Below, piece by piece: positions 23,264 to 34,319 of a stretch of DNA of 64,000 nt; position 1 is the first letter of the stretch, and each line of letters begins with the position of its first letter. Both the position numbers and the translations under genes were made by a program. The notes beneath the pieces were generated by a model. It made no database searches. It was not told the DNA's origin and was given only the letters and a program-made list of their open reading frames with translations. This DNA is from Ampelocalamus luodianensis (taxonomy: Eukaryota; Streptophyta; Magnoliopsida; Poales; Poaceae), in contig CM070639.1 of assembly GCA_036346255.1 (NCBI GenBank), positions 2,056,001 through 2,120,000 of the forward strand. The letters are read 5' to 3'.

Positions 23264-26200
23264 TGTAACAGCCCTAACTTAGGGTTTGTATTTCCAATGT
23301 AAAATTTTGAGGAGAAATAAAAACTTTTGTTGTCTCATCAAATCATTTGAAAGTTTCTACATTTTTCCCTAGCAATTTCCATTTTCTAGAATTAAATTCT
23401 TGTGAATGGAAATTGTTTGCAGCAAATTCTTAGCCTTCAAACTTGTGATCATCATCTACAAATATTTTTCCTAGCATCTTGATCATCTTATCTACCTCCC
23501 TGAATTATTTCACAATTTTTAGATTTTATTTTCTATTTCAAATGGCCAAGTCAAACTAGTTGAAAATCTGGTCAAACCCTAGGTCAGCATGCTTGAGAAT
23601 TTTCTGCAGAACATTTCATTGCATGAAAAGTTCAGGAAAATTTATGCAATGTTGTTCTCTGTCTCTAGTAGCTTCCATAAAAATTTCGAAATTTTTGGAG
23701 CCCTGGAGCTATCTCTAAAAATTTCCTAAAACCTCTCTGTCTTTTAAATCGAATTCTGAAAACACTGTTTGTCGGGCCCGAACCACACTTGGGCTCGAGT
23801 CCGACCGCACTAATGGACTCGGTCGTGTCAACTAATCGCACCGCCCGAGTCCAATCAATCGTGACCGTCCGATGAAGATCGAACGATCCATGTCGCGTGC
23901 GCAACCGACCTGTCCGAATGCATACACCAATCCCCACCGCCCATTTGGATCCAACGGTCGGCGTTGTTGATCAAATCAAACCACGGTTCGCACCGCCGTC
24001 GTCCGCCGCGAGTGGACCCTACCGCCGATTCGCCTCGTCTTCTCGCACTCACCGGAGCTCGCGGCGTTCGCGCATGGGTGCCACGCACCTCGCCGCCGCC
24101 ACCTATTTGCCCTCGTGTCCGCCCGTGGAGCATCGCGAGCTTTATAACCTCACCGCACTCATTCATTCATCGCTTCTTCGCCTCACTTTCTCCGCCCGCT
24201 TCTGCTTTGGCCGGCGAAGAGGAAGGTAGCGCCGCCGTGTTAGCGCCGCCTTGATTCGCAACCACGCCACCGCGATCCACGCCGACGCCGCCCATTTTGC
24301 CCAACCCGGTCCTTGGCGCCCGTGGATCACCAAGGGCGATATCGCTGCCTCGCCTCCGGCGACTCGCCCCGCAAGCTCGTTTGTGATCCGGTGAGTTTCT
24401 AGCTCCGCCAACTAGTCCCTTAGGATCACACCGATGCACCGAATCTAACGGTGGGCTTATTTACGCCTTTTGTGCATCGCAAGGCGTGTGACCCATTCTT
24501 CTCCAAGCTCGGTTTCCGCCACCGTGAAATTCCGCCACCTCGAGCTTTCTTCGTCGGCGTTATCGTGTGCTTCTTGCTCCCGGTGTTGGGGCGGCTTGTG
24601 CGCACCTTCCGAGTCTTCTAGAAGCTTGTCGCGTCCTCTCCGCGAAGCCGCATCTTCTTCTCCGCCTCGTTCGCGCCGCCACCGCCGCGCAGATCCCCGT
24701 AGGTCCGCGTCACCGTCATCGAGTTCGTGAGATCTTCGCGAACCCGAAGGTATCACTCACTCGCCCAGAAACCCGCTGGTTGGCAAGTTCAGTTGCGCGG
24801 CCGCGCCGCCGTCCCCGTGCGCGCCGGTGAGCCGCCGGTGGAGTTAGTTTAGCGCTAATCTTGTTTAGCTCTGAGTCTCTGACTTGTGGGCCCTATTGGT
24901 TAATCACGTTTAGAAAACCTTTAATCCAGCCCGTTATTTGTTCTCTGAGTCACCGCCATGTGGGTCCATGTCGATTAGGTGTGTAGCTCGTTATACGTTT
25001 TCTCCGTCGGAAGCGTATTTCTGCGTGTGTATATGTTAGAAGTACACCTTGATAAGTCAAAGGCGTATTCTTAGAATACGCCGACGCCACTTTCGTGCGC
25101 GGCGTCGTTTCGTCAAGACTTTCGCGCGGCCCGCCTGTCGTTGTCTCGGGGCTAGATAGTGTGGGTAGAAAAAGGATTAAACGCTTTAGTAAATCAGTAA
25201 TGCTTTTACATTGCTGTAATCGTTAATTCAATTAAACTTAGAAAATGCATAACTATTTCAATTTTTATCCTAATTGCATGAAACCAGTGCTGTTAATTTT
25301 CATTTTAAATGTTCTATTTACTAAAATTAGTTTCATCCATATCTCTGTAGCAAAAATCTGTTAATTAATAAAATGATGTCTTATGTATTTTCTAAATTAG
25401 AAAATGTATATCTTTTTCAATAATTGTCCAAATCCAGTAAAACCAACTCTGTAAATTTTCATTTTTAGTGTGCTAATTATTAGGATAGGTTTTATACAGT
25501 ATTTCTGTTCATGAAAATTTGTTAGGTAATTAACTAGTGCTTTGATGTGTTTTTAGCTTAGGAAATTCATGGAAAATTCTTAATAACTTAAAATGAATTG
25601 TTCTCTGTTTCTGAAATTTTGTTATATCAGGCTTAGGCTGCTGTGAAAAGTTTAGTGTGTTTTGTTGTTGTTGTATGTTTGAGTTTCGTCGGTGTTATTT
25701 CGTTCTTATTTGCTGTTATTTGTTCGATCGTTAGGTTTCGATATTTGCGGCAATCCTGAGAACGACCCTCCGCAACTTATTGAGCAACAGCAGCCAGGCA
25801 AGCAGTTTGATCATGATAATCCCAGTATTTTAAAATCTAATATTTTGTTTCAGCTGTATGTATGCATTGCTTAATTTGTGTTAAATTGATTAGTTAAATC
25901 CGTAGCTGCATATCCTGTAGACAAAATATTGATCTCTACTACCTGAGCCTAGGTTATTTGCTGTGATTAGAGGTCGCTGGATGATCTCTTGTCACTTAGT
26001 AGATCCGGGTCAACTTGCTTAGACATGCTTAGCTATCGGTAGAATCGGCGGTTATCGACTTTAGTCGGTAACCTTGATCACACAAAATTTACTACAACTT
26101 TATGTTTCAAAGATTTCGCTATGTTTAATTGCAAAACTAAAAATGAAAACAAAAATGATTTAGACGGGCACAATGGTAAGATTGGTGTGATCTTTTGGGT

Positions 26201-27395
26201 GTGATCGAATGGTGCCCGGTCAATTAAGGACCGAACATCTTGTGAGTGAATTTTTATCCAGCATTTCGCGTGCTAACCACACTAGAGTATATGTGACCTC
26301 TCTTGACCTAGTACTTTGGCGTGTATTGGCTCCGGTCGCAGGAGGTCGCAGGAGGGTTGGTGTTGGGAGCATGGTAGTTGTCCAAAAGCTTTATCCCGAG
26401 TGGGTAGTTGTCTTTCGGCTTTACCATGTAAGCGTATGGATTTCTATCCATACGAGCGGCTCGTAGTTAATACACAATATTGGAAAAAGTCTCGTAGGAC
26501 TTAGTGTACAAAGATACCTTCTAAGTGTGCTTTGGCTTAAAGGCGGTCTGAAGTGTGGGTACAGTGGTACACCCCTGCAGGGTTAAAAACTATTCGAATA
26601 GCCTCGTCCTAGGTGATGGACACGCTTGGGTAAGCTTTTCAAGAGTTGGACTACAACATTTAAATTAAAACTTGATGGGTGGTACGAATCTAGGATTCGT
26701 GCTATTGTTGTGGTGACTTTTGGGATAGTCACTTCCAGGTTGTTTCTCTTTCGCTTTTGTTATTATTACCTTACTGTTATTTCAATCTTAAAAATGAATT
26801 GCAAACTTGCCTTTAAACTGTATTACCTTATTGCAAATGAAAATTGGCTTTATGCAAATGAAACATATGGCCTCCACTAAACAAGCCTGCATGTAGCATA
26901 TTAACAGGTCTGCTAGTTTACACGTCAGTCTTGCGGGTACAAAGACAATCTTTGTACTCAGGTGCTTTGCTTGATGTTTTTGTTGCAGAGGAAGAAGGTG
27001 AGCCCCAAGGGCCTCACTTCTGTGAGCTGTGTTGCCGTTTTGTGGACGACTAGACTTGGCGGTCCGGTCAGATGCCTTGTGGGTTGGAGGCACGCTGATT
27101 GGCTTTGTTTATAGCCATCTTATGGCACTTTTGCTTCCGCTGTCGTTCTTGTTTTTGTATCTTGTGGCCCGTCGGCCTTTGCCTGTAATAACTCTACTAT
27201 TTGTTTAGCTTCCGTTTGGTAGTGTAATGTTTGGACTCTATGTTTGGAATGGAATTGATGTCTAATTTTGTACTGAGGTGTGTATACTGCTTTCTGGGAA
27301 GTATACATATCTCGAGGATCAGTTTATTTGATTTGTGATGCTAGGACCAGGTGGTTGGTTAAGCATTACAAGCCAAATAAATTGGGGTCCTCACA
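23264..27395 (+). repeat. 3' LTR of the chromovirus (4132 bp)
   Basis: Direct copy of 14380-18503 with the same TGTAACAGCC start and CCTCACA end. It is followed at once by the right GGTGG duplication at 27396-27400. Confidence 0.93.
26555..26620 (+). repeat. Conserved palindromic LTR module (3' LTR copy)
   Basis: Equivalent of 17667-17730. The perfect palindrome CTATTCGAATAG is at 26590-26601. Confidence 0.85.
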
Positions 27396-27400
27396 GGTGG

Positions 27401-28086
27401 CGTACGACAACTGTGGGTGGGGGAGAAAAGGGCCAGCGACGCTAGAAAGGGAAAGGGGATTAAAGGAGGTGTGCATGAGCATGAGATGAGTGAGGGGCGC
27501 TCACCTGTGTGACCATGGAAGCGGGGAAGATCCGAGGTGGGTTGACGACATAAAACCCACAGTGGCAATTCGGTTTCACATGGTTGCGGTGTCCTAGAGA
27601 GGAAGGCCTCAAATGAGAGGTTTGGGGAGGAAGAAAGGATATGAGGAGATGCTTTTGCACGAAGGAATTTGAGGGGCGGCGATGGTAGTTGGTTCGGCCG
27701 GGTTTGGGAAAGAAGTGGCGACATGGTGATCCTGTTGATGAGACCCAAAATTGGGTAAGGGGAATTAAAGATGAGGTCCAAGAACACATTTTGACGCAAG
27801 CCAAAAGTGGAGGACCTCACCGAGTCGATGGGGATGGCGAAGTTGAGGTGGCGACCGCGAACGGAGAGGAGGAAGGAGATGGTTGCGTTCCCGGTGCTCC
27901 TGCTCGAGAAATAAGAAATGGAGGTGAGGAATGGATTTAGGGGGCTGAGATTATACTAGAGGGAATGATGGCACGAGCTAGAGCTTACTGGAGTGTCTGC
28001 GTGAGCGCAGCGGCTAAAATAGAGGAGCTCGAGCTCCTAGGTTTGGTTCTTCTTCTTTGGTGCACGAGAGGGATGGGGGAGAGAGG
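27401..28086. other. Host segment between insertions, related to the interior of the second MULE
   Basis: GC-rich DNA with no supported gene. It continues the sequence interrupted at 14379 and stops at the next solo LTR. From about 27610 to 27990 it shares several ordered phrases with 43900-44280, for example AGGTTTGGGGAGGAAGAA, GACCGCGAACGG and GCTCCTGCTCG. Confidence 0.6.
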
Positions 28087-28937
28087 GAGAATGTGACATC
28101 CCAAATTTTGGCCCTTTTCAAAAATTTATTTTAAATTAATTAATTTAAAGTGTTGGATTTCTTTTGGAGTTTTTGCAATTATTTAAATTCAAATCCAATT
28201 TCTAAATCAAATCCCGAATCTCAATTCAACTTCAAGTCAAAATTCAAATTCCAAGCCTCAATTCAAATCTTTGTTCTAAAAACAAATCTTTTTGCGGCCA
28301 ATTCTGAATTCAAATTTTCATTTTGAATTCATCTCAAATTCAAATCTCAGCCGAAATTCAAATTCAAATTTCTATTTGAATTTTCTCTGAAATATAAATC
28401 TCATAATTTCATTTAAAATTTTATTTCTTGGTCGAAATATTTTTTCTTTTCTTTTTCTTTTTTATTCTCTCTCTCTCTCTTTCTTTTTTCTTTTCTTTTC
28501 TTCCTTTCTCCTGCTCTCTGTCTCTATTATGTTTCGGTTCTCTGGTCGTGCGCTAGCCAACCACCCTGCGCACCCCAATCGAGCCACGCCGCCTGGCCTC
28601 CGATGCCAGCACCTTCCCTGAGCCACCATTATCACAAGGGCGCCCTCCCTGCACCCACAAGCCCATGCTGAGCCGCCCTCTGCACCAGCCCGCGCCCGAG
28701 CAATGTCGAGCCGCCGCTCTGATCGGTGTCGTGCTCTTTTGCGTTCTCGAGCACCGCTCTCATTATTTCTTAGCACCAACCATGTCATCACGTTGCCACG
28801 ACCGTCGTGTGCCTTCATTGCCGCCGTTACTTGTTCCTACATTAATACAATTTCAGTTTTCGATCGTTTCCGAACCGGGCATTGACAATACTTACGTTCG
28901 TGATCGTGTTCCCATTGATTCAATTCATGCCCGAGCT

Positions 28938-28944
28938 TATAAAT
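28938..28944 (+). promoter_or_regulatory. LTR TATA box
   Basis: TATAAAT within CGAGCTTATAAATGG, in the middle of the solo LTR and in the same relative place as the TATA box of the related LTR at 11053. Confidence 0.5.
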
Positions 28945-29918
28945 GGAAGCATCACCTTCGCTAGCACCACTTTCCTCTCCCCTCAAAACCTCACTATCAA
29001 TCCAGCTCCGATGACGACGAATTTCACGTTTTCCCGAACACCGGTCATCTAACCCAAATTGCATTCTTGTCAATCCGGTAATTTTATTGATGTCTCAACC
29101 GCGTCACGACGTGTTTCCTAGCATGGTGATCATTTCCCCTCAACCAATTTCAATTTTCATGCAGCGTGTCACCGGAATTTCGCTGTCGACTCTCTCTAGG
29201 CCGAAATCTACTCTGTCCATCGATCTTCTTCTGCGATGAGTATTTCGTCGAATTGACAGCGCCATCACATGTTCCCGGTCCTTCTCTTGTTATCCCATCC
29301 TTCAATTTGGCTGATTCATCGCCGTGGAAAGCTCCCACCCCCGCCACCGTCTTCCCCATCATCGGCATCGTTGTGCCGCCTCCTCGGAGCACTTCCAGCT
29401 TTGCGTTTGTTGCTACTTTTCCCAAGGCATCGTCGGTTTGGCTGTGCCGCCGCCTATGCCACGGTCGCCACCGCAACCGAACACCTCCGCCACCGTCGCC
29501 CGTGGGATCCCCACCTCTGTGAGGGTTCCATTTTGCTTGTTTAGTCGGCCACCCCGCTGCCTACCTCACTGACATCGTCGACATTCCCGAACCGCCTGAG
29601 TCATGCTCTATTTCCTGTGTTCTTTGTGCTCCTTGTGAGATGAAGTGAGTTAATGACACCAAGGTCCCACATGTCATTGTTTCTCATTCTTTCTTTGTTG
29701 TTTCTCTAGCCAATGGCACATACGTGGTCGATGTGTTGAATAGTTAGTCAAAAACTAGAACAGTAAATTCCAGGAATATTCTTCCCTTTCAAATTTTCAG
29801 GAATTTTTATTTATGGCAAATCTTCTCGGTGTTCGTTCTCCTTCATACGTACTCCGATTCTATCGATTCTTGTTCCTAAATTTGTCTAAATTCAATATCT
29901 CTCTATCAATACTAATTT

Positions 29919-31394
29919 GGAATAAGTCCAGTTTACTCCCTTGAACTATCAGAAAAGTTTGGTTTCCACCCTAAACTACAAAATCGGTTATTTAACCCCC
30001 CTAAACTTGCGCAATCTAGTCACAAAACACCTCACGCCGGTTTGAGTAGGTGGTTTTGCTGACGTGGCCGGTTTTATCCCAGTCAGCATGTATGTGGCAT
30101 CCAAATCAGTACATGTCATCCAACTTACCTTCTCTCTCTTCCTTATCTTCTCCTAGCTGAACACTCCAGGCCTCTTGCTTCTTCTTCAATGCTTTTCTTC
30201 TCCCCATTCTCCATTCACTTCTCTTTCCATTGCCTTCCTTCTGGTGCTTGGTTCTTTGGCCGGAGGCTCCCATGGTGCTTCCTCCCTCTAGCATCGCCCC
30301 GACTGCGTCTCTACCTGCCATCATCGCCGCTCAGCTTCCTGGTCCGCGCTCGGTGCCACCTCCAGCCTTAGGCACTGCTGGCCCATAGCGCAGGCCTCAC
30401 CTGCGCCTCCCTCTCTCTCTCTGGCCCTGGGTGACTGGGTCTCCCCACGGAGCTACGCTGGTACTGCCTCCCTGGCCCGACCTCCTCTCGACCCACCTTT
30501 CTCCAGCCTCTCTCGCCCCCATGCCTCCCCAGCTCGACCTGGCCCTCAAGCACCGCGCAATACGCCTTGGTCGATCGCGACACCTTGAACTCCGACCGGA
30601 AGTCCACCTCCACGATCAGCCTCGTCCCCGCCTCCACTGTCGTGTCGATGTACTCGTGCTCGCCTGCATGCAGTGCCTGTCGAACGACTCCTCTCGACGA
30701 TCCTCAACGCGTGGGTGAGGAGGTTCCGCTCCGCCACGCTCGCGCTCTACACGTCGGAGGGGAGGAAGTCGAACTCCTCATCGTCGCTACCATCGTGGTG
30801 GCCGCTCCCGTTGAAGCAGTTGCAGCGCCCGTGCGGGGGCCACTCCACATCGGCCACGTCCTCCATGAAGCTGAGCACCATCCGGTCTAGCCCCAAGACC
30901 TGGCCGGAGGCGTAAGGAGGAGTAAAAGCTGGAGCCGGAGGCGTAGGTGGGGAGGCGACGCAGGCGGCGCGCACGCACGTGAGGAAACTCCTGGGCCGAA
31001 CCGGCGGGAAGCAGGGGCGCACAGCGGCGAGCGCAGGAGGTGGCAGCGGCTGGAGGCGCATGGCCGGCGGCGACGTAGGGCCCACCGGAGGTGGCGGCTC
31101 CAAAAATTAGAGAAAGGGGAGGGAGCCGCATCAGAGAAAGGGGAGGAAGAATGGAGGTTTAGGGAGAGGAAGAAGAAAGAAGACTAGCCAGGAGCGCCAC
31201 GTCCACCACTCAGTGTGACACGTCAGCAAAACCACTCCAAATGCGGCCACGTCAGCAAAACCACCCACTCAAACCGGCATGAGGTGTTTTGTGACCGGAT
31301 TGCGCAAGTTTAGAGGGTTAAATAACTGGTTTTGTAGTTCATGGTGAAAACCAGACTTTTCTGATAGTTTGAAGGAGTAAAGTGGACTTATTCC
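29919..31394. mobile_element. Non-autonomous Mutator-like element (Pack-MULE), 1476 bp, 9-bp TSD
   Basis: Long terminal inverted repeats (well over 100 bases each) run from GGAATAAGTCCA at 29919 to TGGACTTATTCC at 31394. Flanking 9-bp direct repeats TACTAATTT lie at 29910-29918 and 31395-31403, the size typical of Mutator-like elements. No transposase is present. The interior carries a captured piece of a DUF506 gene on the minus strand. Confidence 0.92.
30546..31103 (-). pseudogene. Captured DUF506 (PDDEXK-like) gene fragment inside the Pack-MULE
   Basis: On the minus strand, an open stretch from 31103 to 30747 contains GLDRMVLSFMEDV, then RCNCFNG and a GSDDEEFDFLPSD acidic stretch, the N-terminal hallmark of plant DUF506 proteins. 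After a stop at about 30747, other frames continue with VAERNLLTHALRIVER (about 30730-30680) and VEAGTRLIVEVDFRSEFKVS (from about 30637), which match the core of the same family. The order is correct for one gene, so a single fragment was captured and then broken by frameshifts. The C-terminal part of the family, including the WRK/EYMRAKW region, is missing. DUF506 proteins are plant-specific and related to PD-(D/E)XK nucleases; function is not settled. The fragment is not expected to make protein. Confidence 0.78.
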
Positions 31395-32374
31395 TACTAA
31401 TTTTTATAATTTTTGGATTTATTTTATTTTTTTGTTATTTATTTGTCTCGATTCGCGCGTGTAGAGTTTGACGCCGTTGAAGCCACTTTGGATCAACCGA
31501 ACACAGTGACCTCAACCTTCAGTGAAGGCGAGTCTCCTTTGAATATTTTGTACCTATGATTTTTAAATATTATTTTTAGTTTTAAAATATTATGCATTGC
31601 TATTTCACATAAAATGATGGGTTCAAATTGTAGGTTGTTATTTAAACTTAAAGTTGTTAATGTCTTCCTTTGATAATTGTCATCATATACCTTTGTAACC
31701 CTAGCATTGTAGCTCTGCAATATTGATTACAACATTGTGGAATAGTTAAATACAATATAATTGCTTAGACATGCGTTGTCGGTCATGATCACCTAATGAG
31801 AGGAAACTATTATTACTTTTTATGCAAATCTTTTTGAGAAATATATGGCAATAGGTATTGCCGTTGATTTATAAAATAAAATAAAATTGTGAAAAATCTG
31901 TTTAGACTTGGGCTGATGGTAAGTTCAGGCGGGTGCAGTTAGAGTACGAGAACTTGTATTGTATTAAGTTCCGCCCAAGTCATATCGAGGACTTGCGACT
32001 ACCCAAACAGAGCAATACCGTACAACCACATGTCTTAAATGGAAAGGATCTGACCAACTAATTTACCATGTTCTAGCACTATATCGGCAGGTTGTAGTTG
32101 TTAGGTGTTCCTCTTTGGGATGGTGCAGACGATGGTAATTGACGTCCATGTCTATCATGGATTGCTCTAGGCAATGATAACAGACATCCATATCCAAGCA
32201 GGTTATCCCCCTCAATGGTGGGCTTTGGGTCGATGGTAAATGACGTCCATGACTTGGGGTTAAGTCCATCGGGTAGGTTGGTGTTAAAGCGTGGTATTGT
32301 AAAGGCCTTGTGATAATCACTTAGTCGCACACCTAAAGAAGTGTGTCAGATGGACATTATAAGTTTATTATCTC

Positions 32375-32440
32375 GTGTGGGTCAAACTGTACAACCTCTG
32401 CAGAGTGTAAAACTATTCGAATAGTTATGTCCACGGTTAA
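32375..32440 (+). repeat. Conserved palindromic LTR module
   Basis: CTCTGCAGAG at 32396-32405 and CTATTCGAATAG at 32413-32424, with the same 7-base spacing as at 13126-13154. A TGTCCACGG stretch follows. Confidence 0.88.
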
Positions 32441-33342
32441 AGGCGAGCAAGGTGCATTTTCACATGATAGATTTTGGTTTTAATTTCAAAAGAGTAAATT
32501 TTAGGAACTGGGAGCAGCTGTGACTCTCAGGTAGATATTATGGCAGCTAGAGCCAGTTGGACAGCTAGAGCCCTATCCTTTGGACCTTGGTGGCTAGAGC
32601 TTTGATACTAGTGGTTGGTAGCTAGAACCTCCACTAGTGATACAATTAATTTATTTATCAAAACTATGTCTGTCAAATGTCCTATATGAAAATTGTTCCT
32701 TCAATGATTCCGAGGACAACTACAACTTCTATACATGCGGGGTTGATGAAGGACATCTGGAGTATTAGGCCGCGCTCTCTAGTCGAATGCCCGACAATTT
32801 GATGGGTCACCATTCTCAGTTTATCATTTGTTGTTTCAGCTGCTGTAAGATTTGAGGTTATGTGACCTTTATTGTAATAAGTGGTCTTAAGGCCGATACT
32901 TTGTTGTTACTTTTATGTTGAATCATGATTCAAACTTGTTATCAACATTATATCAACTGTGTGCGTTAGCTACTAATCAGTGACTGGTGCAGAAATATAC
33001 AGAGGGTTCGAATTCAGAAATCCTGTCTCGACGGAGAAGGGTGGAGGTGACGAGGCAAACCTAGTGTGCATCTCGCCTAGGGCTTAAATGGGAGAAGCGA
33101 GGCGCGATTTCTCACAAGAGCCCGACGGCGAGACGAGGCGGGCAACATGAGACGCTGTTGTACGCTGCAGTAGTGCGGAGTGTTAGCGTGGGATGGAGAG
33201 GTGACGCGGTGAGAGAGCGGGTCGTCGGGGCGGCGATCGGATGAGGACGACGTCGACGTTGGCGGCGGCATGGCTACAGTAGCTTGGGAGTGGTTGCTAA
33301 GGGGAAGGGAGGGAGTGGGCTGGCCCATGGGAAATCCTCCGG

Positions 33343-33350
33343 TATAAATA
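33343..33350 (+). promoter_or_regulatory. Candidate TATA box before the PDV1-like fragment
   Basis: TATAAATA about 310 bases before the PDV1-like reading frame, followed by a CT-rich leader-like stretch (33530-33600). It may be the promoter carried along with the gene fragment. Confidence 0.4.
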
Positions 33351-33654
33351 GGCGCAGTTTTTGGGCCAGCATAGGCGGCCACGTCGGCGTTTTTTCCTGG
33401 CGCGTCGGATTTCCCGCGCACGTTGTTTGCGGTCGTTTGATCGCTCGTCCGTTTCGTTTGCCTGCGATTCTTCTTCTGCTGTGGACCGTTCGATAGTTCC
33501 TCTTCGTGCTTAGCCCTTCGATTCAGCCTGGCGGAATTCTCCCACGCTCCTCTCCACCCCCTTTCCCTTCCTTTCCTCTCTTCTCCTCTCCCACCTCCCC
33601 GTCCGACCCAATCTGGAGCACCCGAACCTTAGAAGGCCAGAGCCACGCGAGGTG

Positions 33655-33919
33655 ATGAGATGAGACGCGGCGGAGGCGGTCCTGGAGCGGATCTGGGACC
33701 TCCACGACTGCCTCAGCGATGCCATCCTCACCGTCTCCCGCACCCATTTCCTCCCCGCGCCGCCGCCACCTCCCCCCTCCGCCGGTGCCCGCGATGGCGG
33801 CGGCCGGAACGGGTATGTATTCGTGAAGGGTTGACAGGGAGGAGGAGGAGGAGGGGAGGTCGGCGGCGGTTCGGCGATCGCCACAGCGGCGGAGGCGATG
33901 GCCGAGGCGAGGAGCCTGA
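33655..33919 (+). pseudogene. PDV1-like (plastid division protein) N-terminal fragment
   Basis: The frame starting GCGGAGGCGGTCCTGG near 33670 reads AEAVLERIWDLHDCLSDAIL followed by TVSRTHFL, then NGYVFVKG near 33810 and AEARSL near 33900. This is the order and spacing of the start of PDV1 proteins (IWDLHDKLSD, HFL, GYVF(I/V)KG, EAKSL). In plants PDV1 sits in the outer chloroplast envelope and recruits the dynamin ARC5. Here the only nearby ATG (33655) is followed in this frame by TGA, a second TGA follows VKG, and the coiled coil and transmembrane part are absent. Identification is by recognition of short conserved blocks. It is a dead 5' fragment. Confidence 0.65.
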
Positions 33920-34319
33920 GAAGTCGTTGTCTTCATCGATCTCTGCTGGTTCGTGTGTTTTTTAAAAACTTCCACCAGCACATCTCGATTCTTCGACTGT
34001 GTTCCTTGTTCTGTGCGGGATTCAAGATTCGCCAGGGTAGTGCTTTCCCCACCTTCTTTTTTCCCCTACCAACTCTTTGCTTTCTTTGTTTTTTCCCCAC
34101 CCTTCTTTTCTGTGGGGAGCAGAGGCCACAGCGCACGTCGCATTTTTCGTCCAAGAGCCGCCATTTCGCGAAACCCCAGAAGGATTATTTCTCCATCAGA
34201 TCGGTAATAAAATTTCTCTGCCATTCTCGTCAGTTGATTGGAGCAATCGCTTGGTTTATCTGTTGAAGGATAAAATTTTAGTTTTTTTCCTAGGATTTTT
34301 TCAGCTTCTCGACGACAGA

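Larger units (their letters stand above)
14380..27395 (+). mobile_element. Complete 13.0-kb Ty3/gypsy chromovirus (Tekay/Del-like), TSD GGTGG
   Basis: Two direct LTRs (14380-18503 and 23264-27395) flank a short internal region of about 4.8 kb. A Met-tRNA primer site (18508-18520), a polypurine tract (23252-23260), gag-pol remains on the plus strand, and GGTGG duplications at 14375-14379 and 27396-27400 define the element. The C-terminal chromodomain-like segment with the KVQWSNHSEDEATWERED motif places it with chromoviruses, and the very long LTRs suggest the Tekay/Del lineage. The coding region is broken in many places, so the copy cannot be autonomous as written. Confidence 0.93.
28092..33033 (+). 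mobile_element. Solo LTR with TSD GAGAA, interrupted by a Pack-MULE
   Basis: It begins TGTGACATCCCAAA at 28092, and GAGAA occurs on both sides (28087-28091 and 33034-33038). The right end reads CTCGACG, so the expected terminal CA is CG here. Without the MULE at 29919-31394 and one copy of its 9-bp duplication, the LTR is about 3.46 kb. It has an AT-rich head, a TATA box at 28938, a CT-rich run near 28460, and the palindromic module near 32375. Its tail resembles the tail of the solo LTR at 10193-13814 (for example TGTGTGCGTTAGCTACTAATCA), so the two are related families. Confidence 0.82.

Noticed and set aside
33510..33981. Minus-strand open frames of 124 and 152 residues over the PDV1-like fragment
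   Set aside because: They are antisense to a recognisable PDV1 block on the plus strand and result from GC-rich, GGA-rich sequence.
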